A DNA stretch of 64,000 nt, taken from positions 5,169,501 to 5,233,500 of the forward strand of contig NZ_CP097269.1 of the NCBI RefSeq assembly GCF_028473645.1, given 5' to 3'. This document shows positions 35,156-43,168 of the stretch, in pieces. Every line of letters starts with the position of its first letter. Position 1 is the first letter of the stretch. Both the position numbers and the translations under genes were made by a program. Origin of the DNA: Acidovorax sp. GBBC 1281 (GTDB lineage: Bacteria > Pseudomonadota > Gammaproteobacteria > Burkholderiales > Burkholderiaceae_C). The notes under the pieces are model-generated. The model saw nothing but the letters and a program-made list of their open reading frames with translations, had not been told where the DNA came from and ran no database searches.

Positions 35156-35833
35156 TTACCGCCCCATCTGCTCCAGCCACTGCCCGATGTCCTGCGCGGC
35201 CTGGGCCGTGGCGTCGGCCAGGGCGCGGGTGCCGCCGGGCGCATCGGCCGTGGCGGCGGGGCGCTGGACCAGGAACACGCGCTGGGCCAGCAGCTTCTCG
35301 CCGGCCGGCGTGGACTCGGCGATGGATACGCGCAGCCGCACCAGTCCCACGCTGGTGGCCGGGGCGCTGAACACGTGGCTGAACTCCTCGATCTCCAGGC
35401 GCAGAATGGCCGGCAGGGCGCCGCCCTCCAGGATCTGCGCGGCGCCTTCGTCGCCCGTCAGCACGGCGCGGCGCAGGCCCAACTGGTCGCGCACGGCCTT
35501 TTGCACCAGCTGCGCGGGCGGCTGGCTCCAGCGCGCCTGGTTGTAGGGGCGCAGGCGGCGCGCGTCGTCGTAGGCCAGGCGGTACAGCACGGCGGTGCTG
35601 CCCTCGACCGGGCCGGTGGTGGTCACGTCGGCCAGGGCCAGGGGCGGCAGCGGCGCGCGGCGATCCGAGGGCGCGGCCTCCATCAGGCCGGGGCCGAAGT
35701 CGTAGACCTCGGCGCGCACGGGCGGTGCGGGCAGCGCCGAGCAGCCGGCCAGCAGGGCGGCGAATGCCAGGCCGAAAACGGCTCCAGCACAATGAAAACG
35801 CCGGCGTTTAGCTATCATTTTAATAGTACTCAT
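35156..35833 (-). CDS. ABC-type transport auxiliary lipoprotein of the MCE system
   Basis: 225-aa lipoprotein (lipobox LLAGCS, Cys about 31) of the ABC_trans_aux/PqiC-like family, periplasmic partner of MCE transporters. Motifs include VYDFGPG, VLYRLAYDDARRLRPYNQARWSQPPAQLV and VFLVQRPAAT. It is the last gene of the minus-strand operon mlaE-mlaF-mlaD-lipoprotein, 11 bp after mlaD. The first dozen residues (MSTIKMIAKRRRF) are encoded by a copy of the dispersed AT-rich repeat (35780-35830), so the N-terminal signal region has been rewritten by it. It ends 10 bp before the convergent partner pseudogene. Confidence 0.88.
   Translation of the reverse strand: MSTIKMIAKRRRFHCAGAVFGLAFAALLAGCSALPAPPVRAEVYDFGPGLMEAAPSDRRAPLPPLALADVTTTGPVEGSTAVLYRLAYDDARRLRPYNQARWSQPPAQLVQKAVRDQLGLRRAVLTGDEGAAQILEGGALPAILRLEIEEFSHVFSAPATSVGLVRLRVSIAESTPAGEKLLAQRVFLVQRPAATADAPGGTRALADATAQAAQDIGQWLEQMGR
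35780..35830 (-). repeat. Dispersed AT-rich repeat, copy C (in a lipoprotein signal region)
   Basis: On the minus strand it reads AGTACTATTAAAATGATAGC followed by a tail ending in GTGCTGGAGCC, like copies B and D. It covers codons 2 to about 18 of the lipoprotein. Confidence 0.6.
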
Positions 35834-35844
35834 GGCAAGCCCTC

Positions 35845-36825
35845 TCAAGGTTTGGAGGCAACAGGCGCCTCGAAGCCGGGCTCGCCCGGCCCGCCGGCGG
35901 CGGTGCCCGATCCGTAGATGAGCGACTGAGGGTTGTCGCTGATGGTGCTGGCGGTGCGGCCCAGGCGGCGCACGGCGCGCGAGGTCTCGTCGGCGGCGTG
36001 GTTCAGGCGCGGCAGGGTGACGCGGCCGAAGCGGTCGGCAGCAGTGGCCAGCGACTTGGAGCCTTCGGCGATCTGGTCGATGGGGCCGCCCTCGGCGCTC
36101 AGCTGCTTGACGGCGGCGCCCACTTCGTTGGCCGCGGCGGAGGCGCTGCTGCCGGCCTGGCGCAGCGCCTGCAGCGTCTCGCGCGCATCGCTGGCCACGC
36201 CGGGCACGGCGGCCAGCGCGGGGTCGAGCCGCTGCACCACGGTGGTGTCCAGGCGCTTCATCAGCGCGCTGGCGTTGCCGGCGGCCTGGCCCAGGTTGTC
36301 GATGGCGGTGGCGATGCGCTTTTGGTTGTCGTCGCTCAGCAGGTCGTTGATGCGGCCCGTGGCCTCTTCCACCTGCGAGAGGATGGCGGGCCCCTGCTCG
36401 GCCAGCTGGCCGAACGGCGAGGTCTTGAGGGGCAGGCGCGGCAGGCCGCTCGATCCCTTGGGCAGCGGTGGCTCGGCCTGCTGGCCGTCGTCCAGCAGCA
36501 CGTGGGCCAGGCCCGTCACGCCCTGGTAGCCCAGCACGGCGAAGGTGGCCGGGGTGATGGGCGCCTGGTCGCTCACGGCGATGCGGATCAGCACGTTGCC
36601 GGCCACGTCGGGGTCGAAGCCGATGCGCACCACCTTGCCCACCGCCACGCCCTTGTAGCGCACGGCGGCCTGCGGCTGCAGCCCGCCCACGCTCTGCTTG
36701 CTGGACAGCTCGTAGAGCTGGTAGCTGGTGTTGTCGCGCGTGAGCCAGAGGCCCAGGCCCGCCAGCAGGGCCGCCACGACGACCACGAAGATGCCCGCGG
36801 CGAGGGCGTGGGACTTGTTTTCCAT
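35845..36825 (-). CDS. mlaD: MlaD/MCE-domain substrate-binding protein
   Basis: 326-aa periplasmic protein anchored by one N-terminal helix (about 8-28, ALAAGIFVVVVAALLAGLGLW). The MCE domain follows: VGGLQPQAAVRYKGVAVGKVVRIGFDP and PITPATFAVLGYQGVTGLAHVLL, then a long helical region (residues about 140-300) that in MCE proteins forms a hexameric tube or needle. It lies between mlaF (1-bp overlap TGATG) and the lipoprotein. Inferred role: lipid or hydrophobic-molecule transfer between the membranes. Confidence 0.92.
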   Translation of the reverse strand: MENKSHALAAGIFVVVVAALLAGLGLWLTRDNTSYQLYELSSKQSVGGLQPQAAVRYKGVAVGKVVRIGFDPDVAGNVLIRIAVSDQAPITPATFAVLGYQGVTGLAHVLLDDGQQAEPPLPKGSSGLPRLPLKTSPFGQLAEQGPAILSQVEEATGRINDLLSDDNQKRIATAIDNLGQAAGNASALMKRLDTTVVQRLDPALAAVPGVASDARETLQALRQAGSSASAAANEVGAAVKQLSAEGGPIDQIAEGSKSLATAADRFGRVTLPRLNHAADETSRAVRRLGRTASTISDNPQSLIYGSGTAAGGPGEPGFEAPVASKP

Positions 36826-37676
36826 CAGGCGTCCTTGGTCGAGGGCGAAACCGGTGCGGGCGCCATGGCGCGCCGGCCGCGTTCGCCGAGAAAGAAATGT
36901 TGAATGAACGGGTGGTCGAAGTGCACGACCTCCTGCGGGGGGCCGGAGACGATGACCTTCTTTTCGGCCAGCACGGCCACGCGCGTGCTGAGCGCAAACA
37001 GCGTGTCCAGGTCGTGCGTGACCATCACCACGGTCAGGCCCAGGGCGGCGCGCAGCTCGCGCAGCAGTTCGCAGAAATCGTCGGAGCTGTTGGGGTCCAG
37101 GCCCGCGGTGGGCTCGTCCAGCAGCAGCAGGGGCGGGTCCATGATGAGTGCGCGCGCCAGGGCCACGCGCTTGATCATGCCGCCCGACAGGTCGGCCGGC
37201 ATGCGCGTGGCGTGCTCGGGCTTCAGCCCCACCATCTGCAGCTTGACCATGGCCGCATCGCAGACCAGGTCGCCCGGCAGCGTGCCCTGCTCGCGCAGCG
37301 CGAAGGCCACGTTGTCGAGCACGTTGAAGGCGGAAAACAGCGCGCCCTGCTGGAACAGCATGCCCACGCGGCTGGCGGCGCCGGCGCGGCCCATCTCGGC
37401 GGCGGGGCGGCCCAGCACCGTCACCTCGCCCTTGGCGGGCCGCGTGAGGCCCAGCATCTGGCGCAGCAGCACGGTCTTGCCCGTGCCCGAGCCGCCCACC
37501 AGGGCCAGCATTTCGCCGCGGCGCACGGTGAGGTCGAGGTTCTCGTGCACGGCGAAGGCCTCCTTGCCCTTGCCGAACACGGTGGACAGCCCCTTGATCT
37601 CGACCACCGGCGGCGCGTCGGCGGGCGGGGCCTGCGGCGCGGTGTGCGCGGCGTGGATGAGGGAGGTGTTGTCCAT
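36825..37676 (-). CDS. mlaF: MlaF-type ABC transporter ATPase
   Basis: 283-aa ATPase of the MCE transporter. Walker A GGSGTGKT, Q-loop MLFQQGALF, signature LSGGMIKRVALARA, Walker B PLLLLDEPTAGLDP and switch His in VTHDLDTLF are all intact. The first 25 residues are a low-complexity extension. It stands between mlaE (4-bp gap) and mlaD (1-bp overlap), in the normal MCE order. It energises lipid movement with the MlaE permease. Confidence 0.94.
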   Translation of the reverse strand: MDNTSLIHAAHTAPQAPPADAPPVVEIKGLSTVFGKGKEAFAVHENLDLTVRRGEMLALVGGSGTGKTVLLRQMLGLTRPAKGEVTVLGRPAAEMGRAGAASRVGMLFQQGALFSAFNVLDNVAFALREQGTLPGDLVCDAAMVKLQMVGLKPEHATRMPADLSGGMIKRVALARALIMDPPLLLLDEPTAGLDPNSSDDFCELLRELRAALGLTVVMVTHDLDTLFALSTRVAVLAEKKVIVSGPPQEVVHFDHPFIQHFFLGERGRRAMAPAPVSPSTKDA

Positions 37677-37680
37677 GGCG

Positions 37681-38811
37681 TCAGATCCCGAGGTTCTTGA
37701 ACGCGATGGCGAACAGCGCGTCCACGATGATCACCATGGTGATGGAACTCACCACCGAGGCCGTCGCGCCCTCGCCCAGGCTCTGCGTGTTGGGCTTGAC
37801 GCGCAGGCCCCAGTGGCAGCCGATGAGCGCGATGGACACGCCGAACACCACCGACTTGGCCACCGCCATCACCAGGTTGGGAAAGCTCACTGCGTTGGGC
37901 AGCGCCTGCACGAAGTAGGCGGGCGACACGCCCAGCGCGAGGTCGGCCGCGAGCATGCCGCCAGCCAGCGCGCACAGCGTGGTCCACACGGCGATCAGCG
38001 GCATGGCCACGGCCAGCGCCACGGCGCGCGGCATGACGAGGCGAAAGCCGTGCGGAATGCCCATGACGCGCATGGCGTCGAGTTCCTCGGTCACGCGCAT
38101 CACGCCGATCTGCGCCGTGATGGCCGAGCCCGAGCGCCCCGCCACGAGGATGGCCGCGAGCATGGGCCCCAGCTCGCGGATCAATGAAATGCCCAGGATG
38201 TTGACGATGAACGACTCGGCGCCGAACTGCCGCAGCTGCAGCGACATCAGGTAGGCCAGCACCACGCCGATGAGAAAGCCCACGATGGCCGTGATGGGCA
38301 TCGCCGTCGCGCCCATGCGGTACAGGTGGCCCGACATGTCGCGCCAGGGCGCGCGTCGCGGCGAGCGCGCGGCCCGGAAGATGTCGATGAAGAGCTGCCC
38401 CACCAGTTCGAGCAGGTGGCGCATGTGGGACAGGGCGTGCAGCACCTGCACGCCGAGCCGGTCCACCTGCTCGGCCAGCCGCCAGGGTGTGTCGGGCGGG
38501 CGGGTGGTGCTGAATTCGGCCACGCGTTCGAGCATGTCGCGCTGGCTGTCGTCGAGCGCCAGCCGCTCGGGCCAGTCGCGGCCCCAGTGGTTCCACAGCA
38601 GCTGCGCGCCCACGTGGTCCAGCCATTGCAGGCTGCGCAGGTCCCAGCCGATGGCCGGGCCGCCCCGCGTTTCGGACAGCTGGGCCGACAGCGCGCGCCA
38701 GTGGCGGCGCGTGCCCAGCTCCGCCGCACCCCAGCGGCCGTGCAACACCGCACAGGGGCCGTCGGGCGTGTCGTCTCGGGTGATGCGGGGCTGGCTGTCG
38801 TCTTCGGTCAT
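37681..38811 (-). CDS. mlaE: MlaE-family permease with N-terminal STAS-like domain
   Basis: 376-aa inner-membrane permease. Residues about 1-120 are soluble and STAS-like (CAVLHGRWGAAELG, IGWDLRSLQWLDHVGAQLL), followed by the MlaE core with about five helices and the family signatures QLRQFGAESFIVNILGISLIRELGPMLAAILVAGR, GSAITAQIGVMRVTEELDAM and FVQALPNAVSFPNLVMA. The STAS fusion is a known variant of this family. It is the first gene of the MCE operon; no clear promoter was identified in the 257 bp before the divergent GMC gene. Confidence 0.93.
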   Translation of the reverse strand: MTEDDSQPRITRDDTPDGPCAVLHGRWGAAELGTRRHWRALSAQLSETRGGPAIGWDLRSLQWLDHVGAQLLWNHWGRDWPERLALDDSQRDMLERVAEFSTTRPPDTPWRLAEQVDRLGVQVLHALSHMRHLLELVGQLFIDIFRAARSPRRAPWRDMSGHLYRMGATAMPITAIVGFLIGVVLAYLMSLQLRQFGAESFIVNILGISLIRELGPMLAAILVAGRSGSAITAQIGVMRVTEELDAMRVMGIPHGFRLVMPRAVALAVAMPLIAVWTTLCALAGGMLAADLALGVSPAYFVQALPNAVSFPNLVMAVAKSVVFGVSIALIGCHWGLRVKPNTQSLGEGATASVVSSITMVIIVDALFAIAFKNLGI

Positions 38812-38920
38812 GGAGGGGGGCGGGAGCAGCTGTGCATGGTAGCGGAGCGGATGGGCCCGGGCGCGTCAGCGCAGAACGCGTCCCTGCGCAGGGCATGGGC
38901 CGCGTGAATTATGATCAAAA

Positions 38921-38973
38921 CGCCCTCCAGCAAAATATCTTCTAGGGCATATAGCTACAAAAATAATAGCAAT
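38921..38973 (-). repeat. Dispersed AT-rich repeat, copy D
   Basis: On the minus strand TTGCTATT...GTAGC followed by TGCCCTAG and GCTGGAGGGC, closely parallel to copy B. It lies in the divergent gap between mlaE and the GMC oxidoreductase gene and may affect their promoters. Confidence 0.65.
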
Positions 38974-39068
38974 CGGCTGTTTCCCTATCGACAGCGGTCC
39001 GGCGCTACGCACAATGGACCGGCACCGCCGCAATGCCCCGGGAACGTGTTCAACGTCCAACAGCCTCC

Positions 39069-40781
39069 ATGAGCGACACCACTTTCGACTACATCATCAT
39101 CGGCGGCGGCACGGCCGGCGCCCTGCTGTGCAACCGCCTGAGCGCCGGGGGACGCCACCGCGTGCTGCTCATCGAGGCCGGCCGCAAGGACGACTACCAC
39201 TGGATCCACATCCCGGTCGGCTACCTGTACTGCATCGGCAACCCGCGCACCGACTGGCTGTACCACACCGAGCCCGACGCGGGCCTGAACGGCCGCAGCC
39301 TGCGCTACCCGCGCGGCAAGACGCTGGGCGGCTGCAGCAGCATCAACGGCATGATCTACATGCGCGGCCAGGCGCGCGACTACGACCAGTGGGCCGAGAT
39401 CACGGGCGACGACGCCTGGCGCTGGGAACACGCCCTGCCCTACTTCCGCCGCCACGAGGACCACTGGCGCCTGGACCAGCCCGCGTCCGCGACCGAGGCC
39501 TTCAAGCGCCTGCACGGCAGCAAGACCACCGGCAGCACCGGCGAGTGGCGCGTGGAAAAGCAGCGCCTGCGCTGGGACGTGCTGGACGCCTTCGCCCAGG
39601 CGGCGCAGCAGGCCGGCATTCCCGCCACCGACGACTTCAACGGCGGCGACAACGAAGGCGTGGGCTACTTCGAGGTCAACCAGAAGGCCGGCTGGCGCTG
39701 GAACACCGCCAAGGCCTTCCTGCGCCCCACCTGCTACGGGCGGCCCAACTTCGAGATGTGGACCGCCGCGCAGGCCACCCGGCTGTTGATCGACACCCAG
39801 CCCGACGGCTCGCGCCGCTGCACCGGCGTTCAGGTGTGGACCGGCGAGGAGATGGTCACCGCCCACGCCACGCGCGAGGTGGTGCTGAGCGCGGGCGCGG
39901 TCAACTCGCCGCAGCTGCTGCAGCTGTCGGGCATCGGCCCGGCGGCGCTGCTGCGCCAGCACGGCATCGACGTGGTGCACGACCTGCCCGGCGTGGGCGC
40001 CAATTTGCAGGACCACCTGCAGATCCGCGCGGTGTTCAAGGTGAACGGCGTGCCCACGCTCAACATGCTGGCCGGCAACTGGCTGGGCAAGGCGAAGATC
40101 GGGCTCGAATACGCCTTCAAGCGCAGCGGGCCCATGAGCATGGCGCCCTCGCAGCTGGGCGCCTTCACGCGCAGCTCGCCCGACCAGGCCCACCCCAACC
40201 TCGAATACCACGTGCAGCCGCTGTCGCTGGAGGCCTTCGGCGAGCCGCTGCACGCCTTTCCCGCCTTCACCGCCAGCGTGTGCAACCTGAACCCCACCAG
40301 CCGGGGCACCGTGCACATCAAGGGCCCCGACTTCCGCACCGCGCCGGCCATCGCGCCCAACTACCTGAGCACGCCCGAGGACCGCCAGGTCGCCGCCGAC
40401 AGCCTGCGCGTGACGCGCCGCATCGTCGCCCAGCCGGCGCTGGCGCCCTACCGGCCCGAGGAATGGAAGCCCGGCGTGCAGTTCGAGACCGACGAGGACC
40501 TGGCGCGGCTGGCCGGCGACATCGCCACCACCATCTTCCACCCCGTGGGCACGACGCGCATGGGCCGCGACGGCGACCCGATGGCGGTGCTGGATTCGCA
40601 ACTGCGCGTGCGCGGCATCGACGGCCTGCGCGTGGTGGATGCGGGCGCCATGCCCACCATCACCAGCGGCAACACCAACTCGCCCACGCTGATGCTGGCC
40701 GAGAAGGCCGCCGAATGGATCCGGCAGGCGGCGCGGGCCGAGGCGCCCGGGGCCGAGGCGGTGGCCGCCGCAGCGCGCTGA
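39069..40781 (+). CDS. GMC-family FAD oxidoreductase (choline/alcohol dehydrogenase-like)
   Basis: 570-aa flavoprotein. FAD-binding start DYIIIGGGTAGALLCNRLS, RGKTLGGCSSINGMIYMRGQ (GMC signature 1), GAVNSPQLLQLSGIGP (signature 2) and C-terminal TIFHPVGTTRMG with SGNTNSPTLMLAEKAAEWI, where the active-site His/Asn pair sits. Start ATG 39069 is used; an upstream extension to 39033 is not family-like. It most resembles polyethylene glycol or medium-chain alcohol dehydrogenases rather than true BetA, judging from the missing betaine neighbours. Standalone gene; electron acceptor and substrate unknown. Confidence 0.92.
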   Translation: MSDTTFDYIIIGGGTAGALLCNRLSAGGRHRVLLIEAGRKDDYHWIHIPVGYLYCIGNPRTDWLYHTEPDAGLNGRSLRYPRGKTLGGCSSINGMIYMRGQARDYDQWAEITGDDAWRWEHALPYFRRHEDHWRLDQPASATEAFKRLHGSKTTGSTGEWRVEKQRLRWDVLDAFAQAAQQAGIPATDDFNGGDNEGVGYFEVNQKAGWRWNTAKAFLRPTCYGRPNFEMWTAAQATRLLIDTQPDGSRRCTGVQVWTGEEMVTAHATREVVLSAGAVNSPQLLQLSGIGPAALLRQHGIDVVHDLPGVGANLQDHLQIRAVFKVNGVPTLNMLAGNWLGKAKIGLEYAFKRSGPMSMAPSQLGAFTRSSPDQAHPNLEYHVQPLSLEAFGEPLHAFPAFTASVCNLNPTSRGTVHIKGPDFRTAPAIAPNYLSTPEDRQVAADSLRVTRRIVAQPALAPYRPEEWKPGVQFETDEDLARLAGDIATTIFHPVGTTRMGRDGDPMAVLDSQLRVRGIDGLRVVDAGAMPTITSGNTNSPTLMLAEKAAEWIRQAARAEAPGAEAVAAAAR

Positions 40782-40805
40782 TCTCCTGGCAGCCAGGGGC
40801 CGGGC

Positions 40806-41798
40806 TCAGCCGCGCTCCGGATCGGCCAGCGGCTCGCGGTGCGGCTGCGCCGTCTTCGCCCAGACCGCCCCCACCGCCGCGGCCGAGCCCGCGAGCCACA
40901 GGGCGGAAGACGCCGTCTGCAGCCGCACGGCCTGCCCGGCATCGCGGCCCGACGCCTGGACGGCCGCCGCGCTCAAGCCGGCGGCGGCCAGGTTGGCGAT
41001 GCCGCTCACGCCCTGCAGCAGCCCCGTGGCCGCATGGGTGGCCCCCGTGCCCACGGCGCCGAGCGCCATCGCCGCGCCGCTCGCGGCCCAGGCACCGGCG
41101 GAGCCGTAGGCGATCGCGCGCTGCACCGGGCCCAGCGTGAAGGGAGCGGCGGCGCTCAGCCCGCCCGCCACCACGGCGAAGGCGTTCGCCCCGGTGGTCC
41201 AGGCGCGGTACGGCACGTTGCCGACCTCGCCCACCATTGCAGCGCCCGCCCACAGGCTGCCGCTGACCGCCGCCGTGGCCTGCGCGGCGCGGGGCACGGC
41301 GGCCAGCCGGGCCGACGCCAGGGACAGCGCCGCCGCGGCGGCATCCACCACCGGGGCGCTCCAGGCCGACGCGGTGCGCACCGCGCTCCAGGGCGATCCG
41401 GACGGCCGTGGCGCGGTGGGTTCGGCGGTTTCGGCGGTTTCGGCGGTTTCGGCGGCTTCGGTGGGTACGGTGGGTACGGTGGGTACGGTGGCAACATGTT
41501 CCGGGGCGCCGATCCGCTCCACCGACGGGCCGGCGGGCCGGTCCGTTTCCACCCTGCTGGCGCCCAGCGCCGCCGGTGCCGAGGCGGCCCGGGGCAGCAG
41601 CACGGCGCGGGGCGGCAGGCTCGCACCCGGCTGCGGGGCCGGCGATGCACCGCGGGCCCGCAGGCCGGCCGGGGCGGAAGCGGTTCGGCGCAGCGCAGGC
41701 GCGGTGGCAGGGAACGCCGGCCACTCGGGGGCGGCCGCGCGGTGGGCAGCCAGGGCCGCCGGCGCGGAGAGGGTGCGGCGAAGCGAAAGATCGGTCAT
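40806..41798 (-). CDS. Ala-rich protein with SAP repeats and 3-residue tandem repeats, unknown
   Basis: 330-aa protein I do not recognise. The N-terminal 140 residues are disordered and carry three similar segments, RRTLSAPAALA, LRRTASAPAGL and LPRAASAPAAL, then (TVP)3 and (AET)3-4 encoded by 9-bp repeats. Residues about 145-320 are Ala/Gly-rich with several weakly hydrophobic helices (VVAGGLSAAAPFTLGP, GAGATHAATGLLQGV-like), suggesting membrane insertion. No signal peptide. The layout recalls secreted effectors with an unstructured secretion region followed by a membrane-active domain, but no secretion genes are nearby, so this is speculative. Confidence 0.65.
   Translation of the reverse strand: MTDLSLRRTLSAPAALAAHRAAAPEWPAFPATAPALRRTASAPAGLRARGASPAPQPGASLPPRAVLLPRAASAPAALGASRVETDRPAGPSVERIGAPEHVATVPTVPTVPTEAAETAETAETAEPTAPRPSGSPWSAVRTASAWSAPVVDAAAAALSLASARLAAVPRAAQATAAVSGSLWAGAAMVGEVGNVPYRAWTTGANAFAVVAGGLSAAAPFTLGPVQRAIAYGSAGAWAASGAAMALGAVGTGATHAATGLLQGVSGIANLAAAGLSAAAVQASGRDAGQAVRLQTASSALWLAGSAAAVGAVWAKTAQPHREPLADPERG
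41421..41492 (-). repeat. 9-bp microsatellites inside the Ala-rich protein gene
   Basis: Eight consecutive 9-bp units as read on the plus strand: TTCGGCGGT three times, TTCGGCGGC, TTCGGTGGG, TACGGTGGG twice and TACGGTGGC. They encode the AET and TVP tripeptide runs on the minus strand. In-frame length variation between strains is expected. Confidence 0.9.
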
Positions 41799-42212
41799 GG
41801 CGAACAGGCCTTGGAGAGGAAAGCGAAACGCCCGCCGATTGAATCAAACCGCGCATCAATGCGCCGTAAAAACCAACGGCTGCCGCGCCCGTGCTTCGCC
41901 CATCCCGCAGGTGCTTCGCCACGCTGCCCCAGAAAGGGGTGCGGGAAACCACCAATGCACCAGCAGGGTGCACTCGTTACAGTTCAACCACTCGAAAACG
42001 CGCCCGTCGCGTCGAACGAGGGGACCGAGGAGACATCTCGAAGTCGAACAAACCATTCCGAGCATCCCCCTATAAGATGCCTTTTTTACAAAGCGCCGGC
42101 GACCCCGGCGCTTTTTCTTTGCCCGTTCTCCTGGCCGGTTCGCTGTGCGCCGGCACGCACGAATCGCTCGCCATTCCCGGTTCCGCCCTGCGGCAGCCCC
42201 GACAATCGGGGG
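41799..42212. other. 414-bp intergenic region without a gene
   Basis: Divergent gap between the Ala-rich protein gene and the TauE/SafE gene. It contains GTGCTTCGCC twice, 20 bp apart (41891-41920), and near its right end TATAAG (42071-42076) only 15 bp before a strong intrinsic terminator (42091-42117). The terminator faces the TauE gene, so a short transcript may end there. No convincing small ORF or known RNA was seen. Confidence 0.6.
42090..42117 (+). terminator. Intrinsic terminator in the intergenic region
   Basis: AAGCGCCGG (42091-42099) pairs with CCGGCGCTT (42104-42112), followed by TTTTC. No annotated gene reads into it from the left on the plus strand, so it ends an unrecognised short transcript or attenuates the TauE/SafE message. 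Confidence 0.8.
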
Positions 42213-42971
42213 ATGGAATGGATCATTGTTTCTCTGGCGTCGCTGCTGGCCGGCTTCGTGGACGCCATCGTCGGGGGCGGCGGCCTCATCCTCGTGCCCG
42301 CCCTGTTCGCCACGTTTACCAACGCACCGCCCGCCACGCTGCTGGGCACCAACAAAAGCGCCTCCATCTGGGGCACGGGCATCGCCACCTGGCAGTACAG
42401 CCGCCGCGTGCAGATGCGCTGGCAGGCGATGCTGCCGGCCGCCGCGGCGGGCTTCATCGGGGCGTTTGCCGGCGCCTGGACGGTGACGGTGATCTCGGCG
42501 GATTCGCTGCGCAAGCTGCTGCCGCTGATCCTGCTGGCCGTGCTGCTGTACACGCTGGCCCGCAAGGACCTGGGGCGCCACCACACCCCGCGCTTCGAGG
42601 GCCGGATCGAGACACGCCTGGCCTGCGCCATCGGGCTGGTGGTGGGTTTCTACGACGGCTTCTTCGGGCCGGGCACGGGCAGCTTCTTCGTCTTCCTGTT
42701 CGTGCGGCTGCTGGGCTACGACTTCCTGAACGCCTCGGTGTCGGCCAAGCTGCTCAACCTGGCCACCAACGTGGCGGCCATCATCCTGTTCGCGGCCAAG
42801 GGGCACGTGTGGTGGCACTTCGCGGTGCCGCTGGCGGTGGCCAACGTGGTGGGCAGCGTCATCGGCACGCACATGGCGCTCAAGCACGGCACGGGCTTCG
42901 TGCGCGGCATCTTCATCGTGGTGGTCAGCGCGCTCATTCTCAAGACGGGCTACGACGCCTTCCTGCGCTGA
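42213..42971 (+). CDS. TauE/SafE-family membrane permease
   Basis: 252-aa inner-membrane protein of the TauE/SafE (sulfite/organosulfur exporter) family. Eight helices are expected; family marks are LAGFVDAIVGGGGLILVPALF, LLGTNKSASIWGT and, in the second half, VVGFYDGFFGPGTGSFFVFLFV and NLATNVAAIILF. Start ATG 42213. It is monocistronic, ended by a palindromic terminator at 42985. Substrate, possibly sulfite or a sulfonate product, is not determined by the sequence. Confidence 0.92.
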   Translation: MEWIIVSLASLLAGFVDAIVGGGGLILVPALFATFTNAPPATLLGTNKSASIWGTGIATWQYSRRVQMRWQAMLPAAAAGFIGAFAGAWTVTVISADSLRKLLPLILLAVLLYTLARKDLGRHHTPRFEGRIETRLACAIGLVVGFYDGFFGPGTGSFFVFLFVRLLGYDFLNASVSAKLLNLATNVAAIILFAAKGHVWWHFAVPLAVANVVGSVIGTHMALKHGTGFVRGIFIVVVSALILKTGYDAFLR

Positions 42972-42984
42972 GCCTCAAAAAGTC

Positions 42985-43003
42985 AAAACGGGCCCGTTTT
43001 TTG
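42985..43003. terminator. Palindromic intrinsic terminator after the TauE/SafE gene
   Basis: AAAACGGGCCCGTTTT (42985-43000) is a perfect 16-bp palindrome continuing into further T residues, 13 bp after the stop codon. Confidence 0.85.
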
Positions 43004-43021
43004 CGTTCAGGGTTTGCGGGT

Positions 43022-43051
43022 GTGCATGGCCTCATGCACGCCTTTTATAAT
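43022..43051 (+). promoter_or_regulatory. Promoter with 7-bp inverted repeat before the amino acid transporter operon
   Basis: GTGCATG-GCCT-CATGCAC (43022-43039) is a perfect inverted repeat at the expected -35 position, followed by TATAAT at 43046-43051. There is no good TTGACA, as in activated or repressor-controlled promoters. The transporter start is at 43169, leaving a leader of about 110 nt. Confidence 0.6.
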
Positions 43052-43070
43052 GTGGCAATCCCGTGACTGC

Positions 43071-43134
43071 CCGTCCCGCGGACGGCCCACTGGCCGCTGC
43101 CTCCGGCTTCGCTAACCGCCAAGCCGGATTTTTT
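43071..43134 (+). promoter_or_regulatory. Structured leader with terminator hairpin (possible attenuator)
   Basis: CCGGCTT (43103-43109) pairs with AAGCCGG (43121-43127) and is followed by ATTTTTT, a terminator shape located between promoter and first gene. Upstream, CCGTCC/GGACGG (43071-43085) and CGGCC/GGCCG (43083-43096) share bases and exclude each other, as in attenuation leaders. The ligand or mechanism is unknown. Confidence 0.5.
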
Positions 43135-43168
43135 GTACCTGAAACCACCCTGCGCAGGAACAACAGAG

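Noticed and set aside
40839..41900. Plus-strand frame with GGFGGF and GGYGGY runs opposite the Ala-rich protein, resembling a glycine-rich surface protein
   Set aside because: It is the complement of the AET/TVP microsatellite; the rest of the frame is arginine/glycine noise and runs into the TauE gene without its own start.
41895..41919. TTCGC-N15-TTCGC on the plus strand, a perfect plant-inducible-promoter (PIP) box of HrpX regulons
   Set aside because: It points away from the effector-like gene, no YANNNT -10 lies 30-32 bp downstream, a terminator follows before the next gene, and about one such match per 64 kb is expected by chance.
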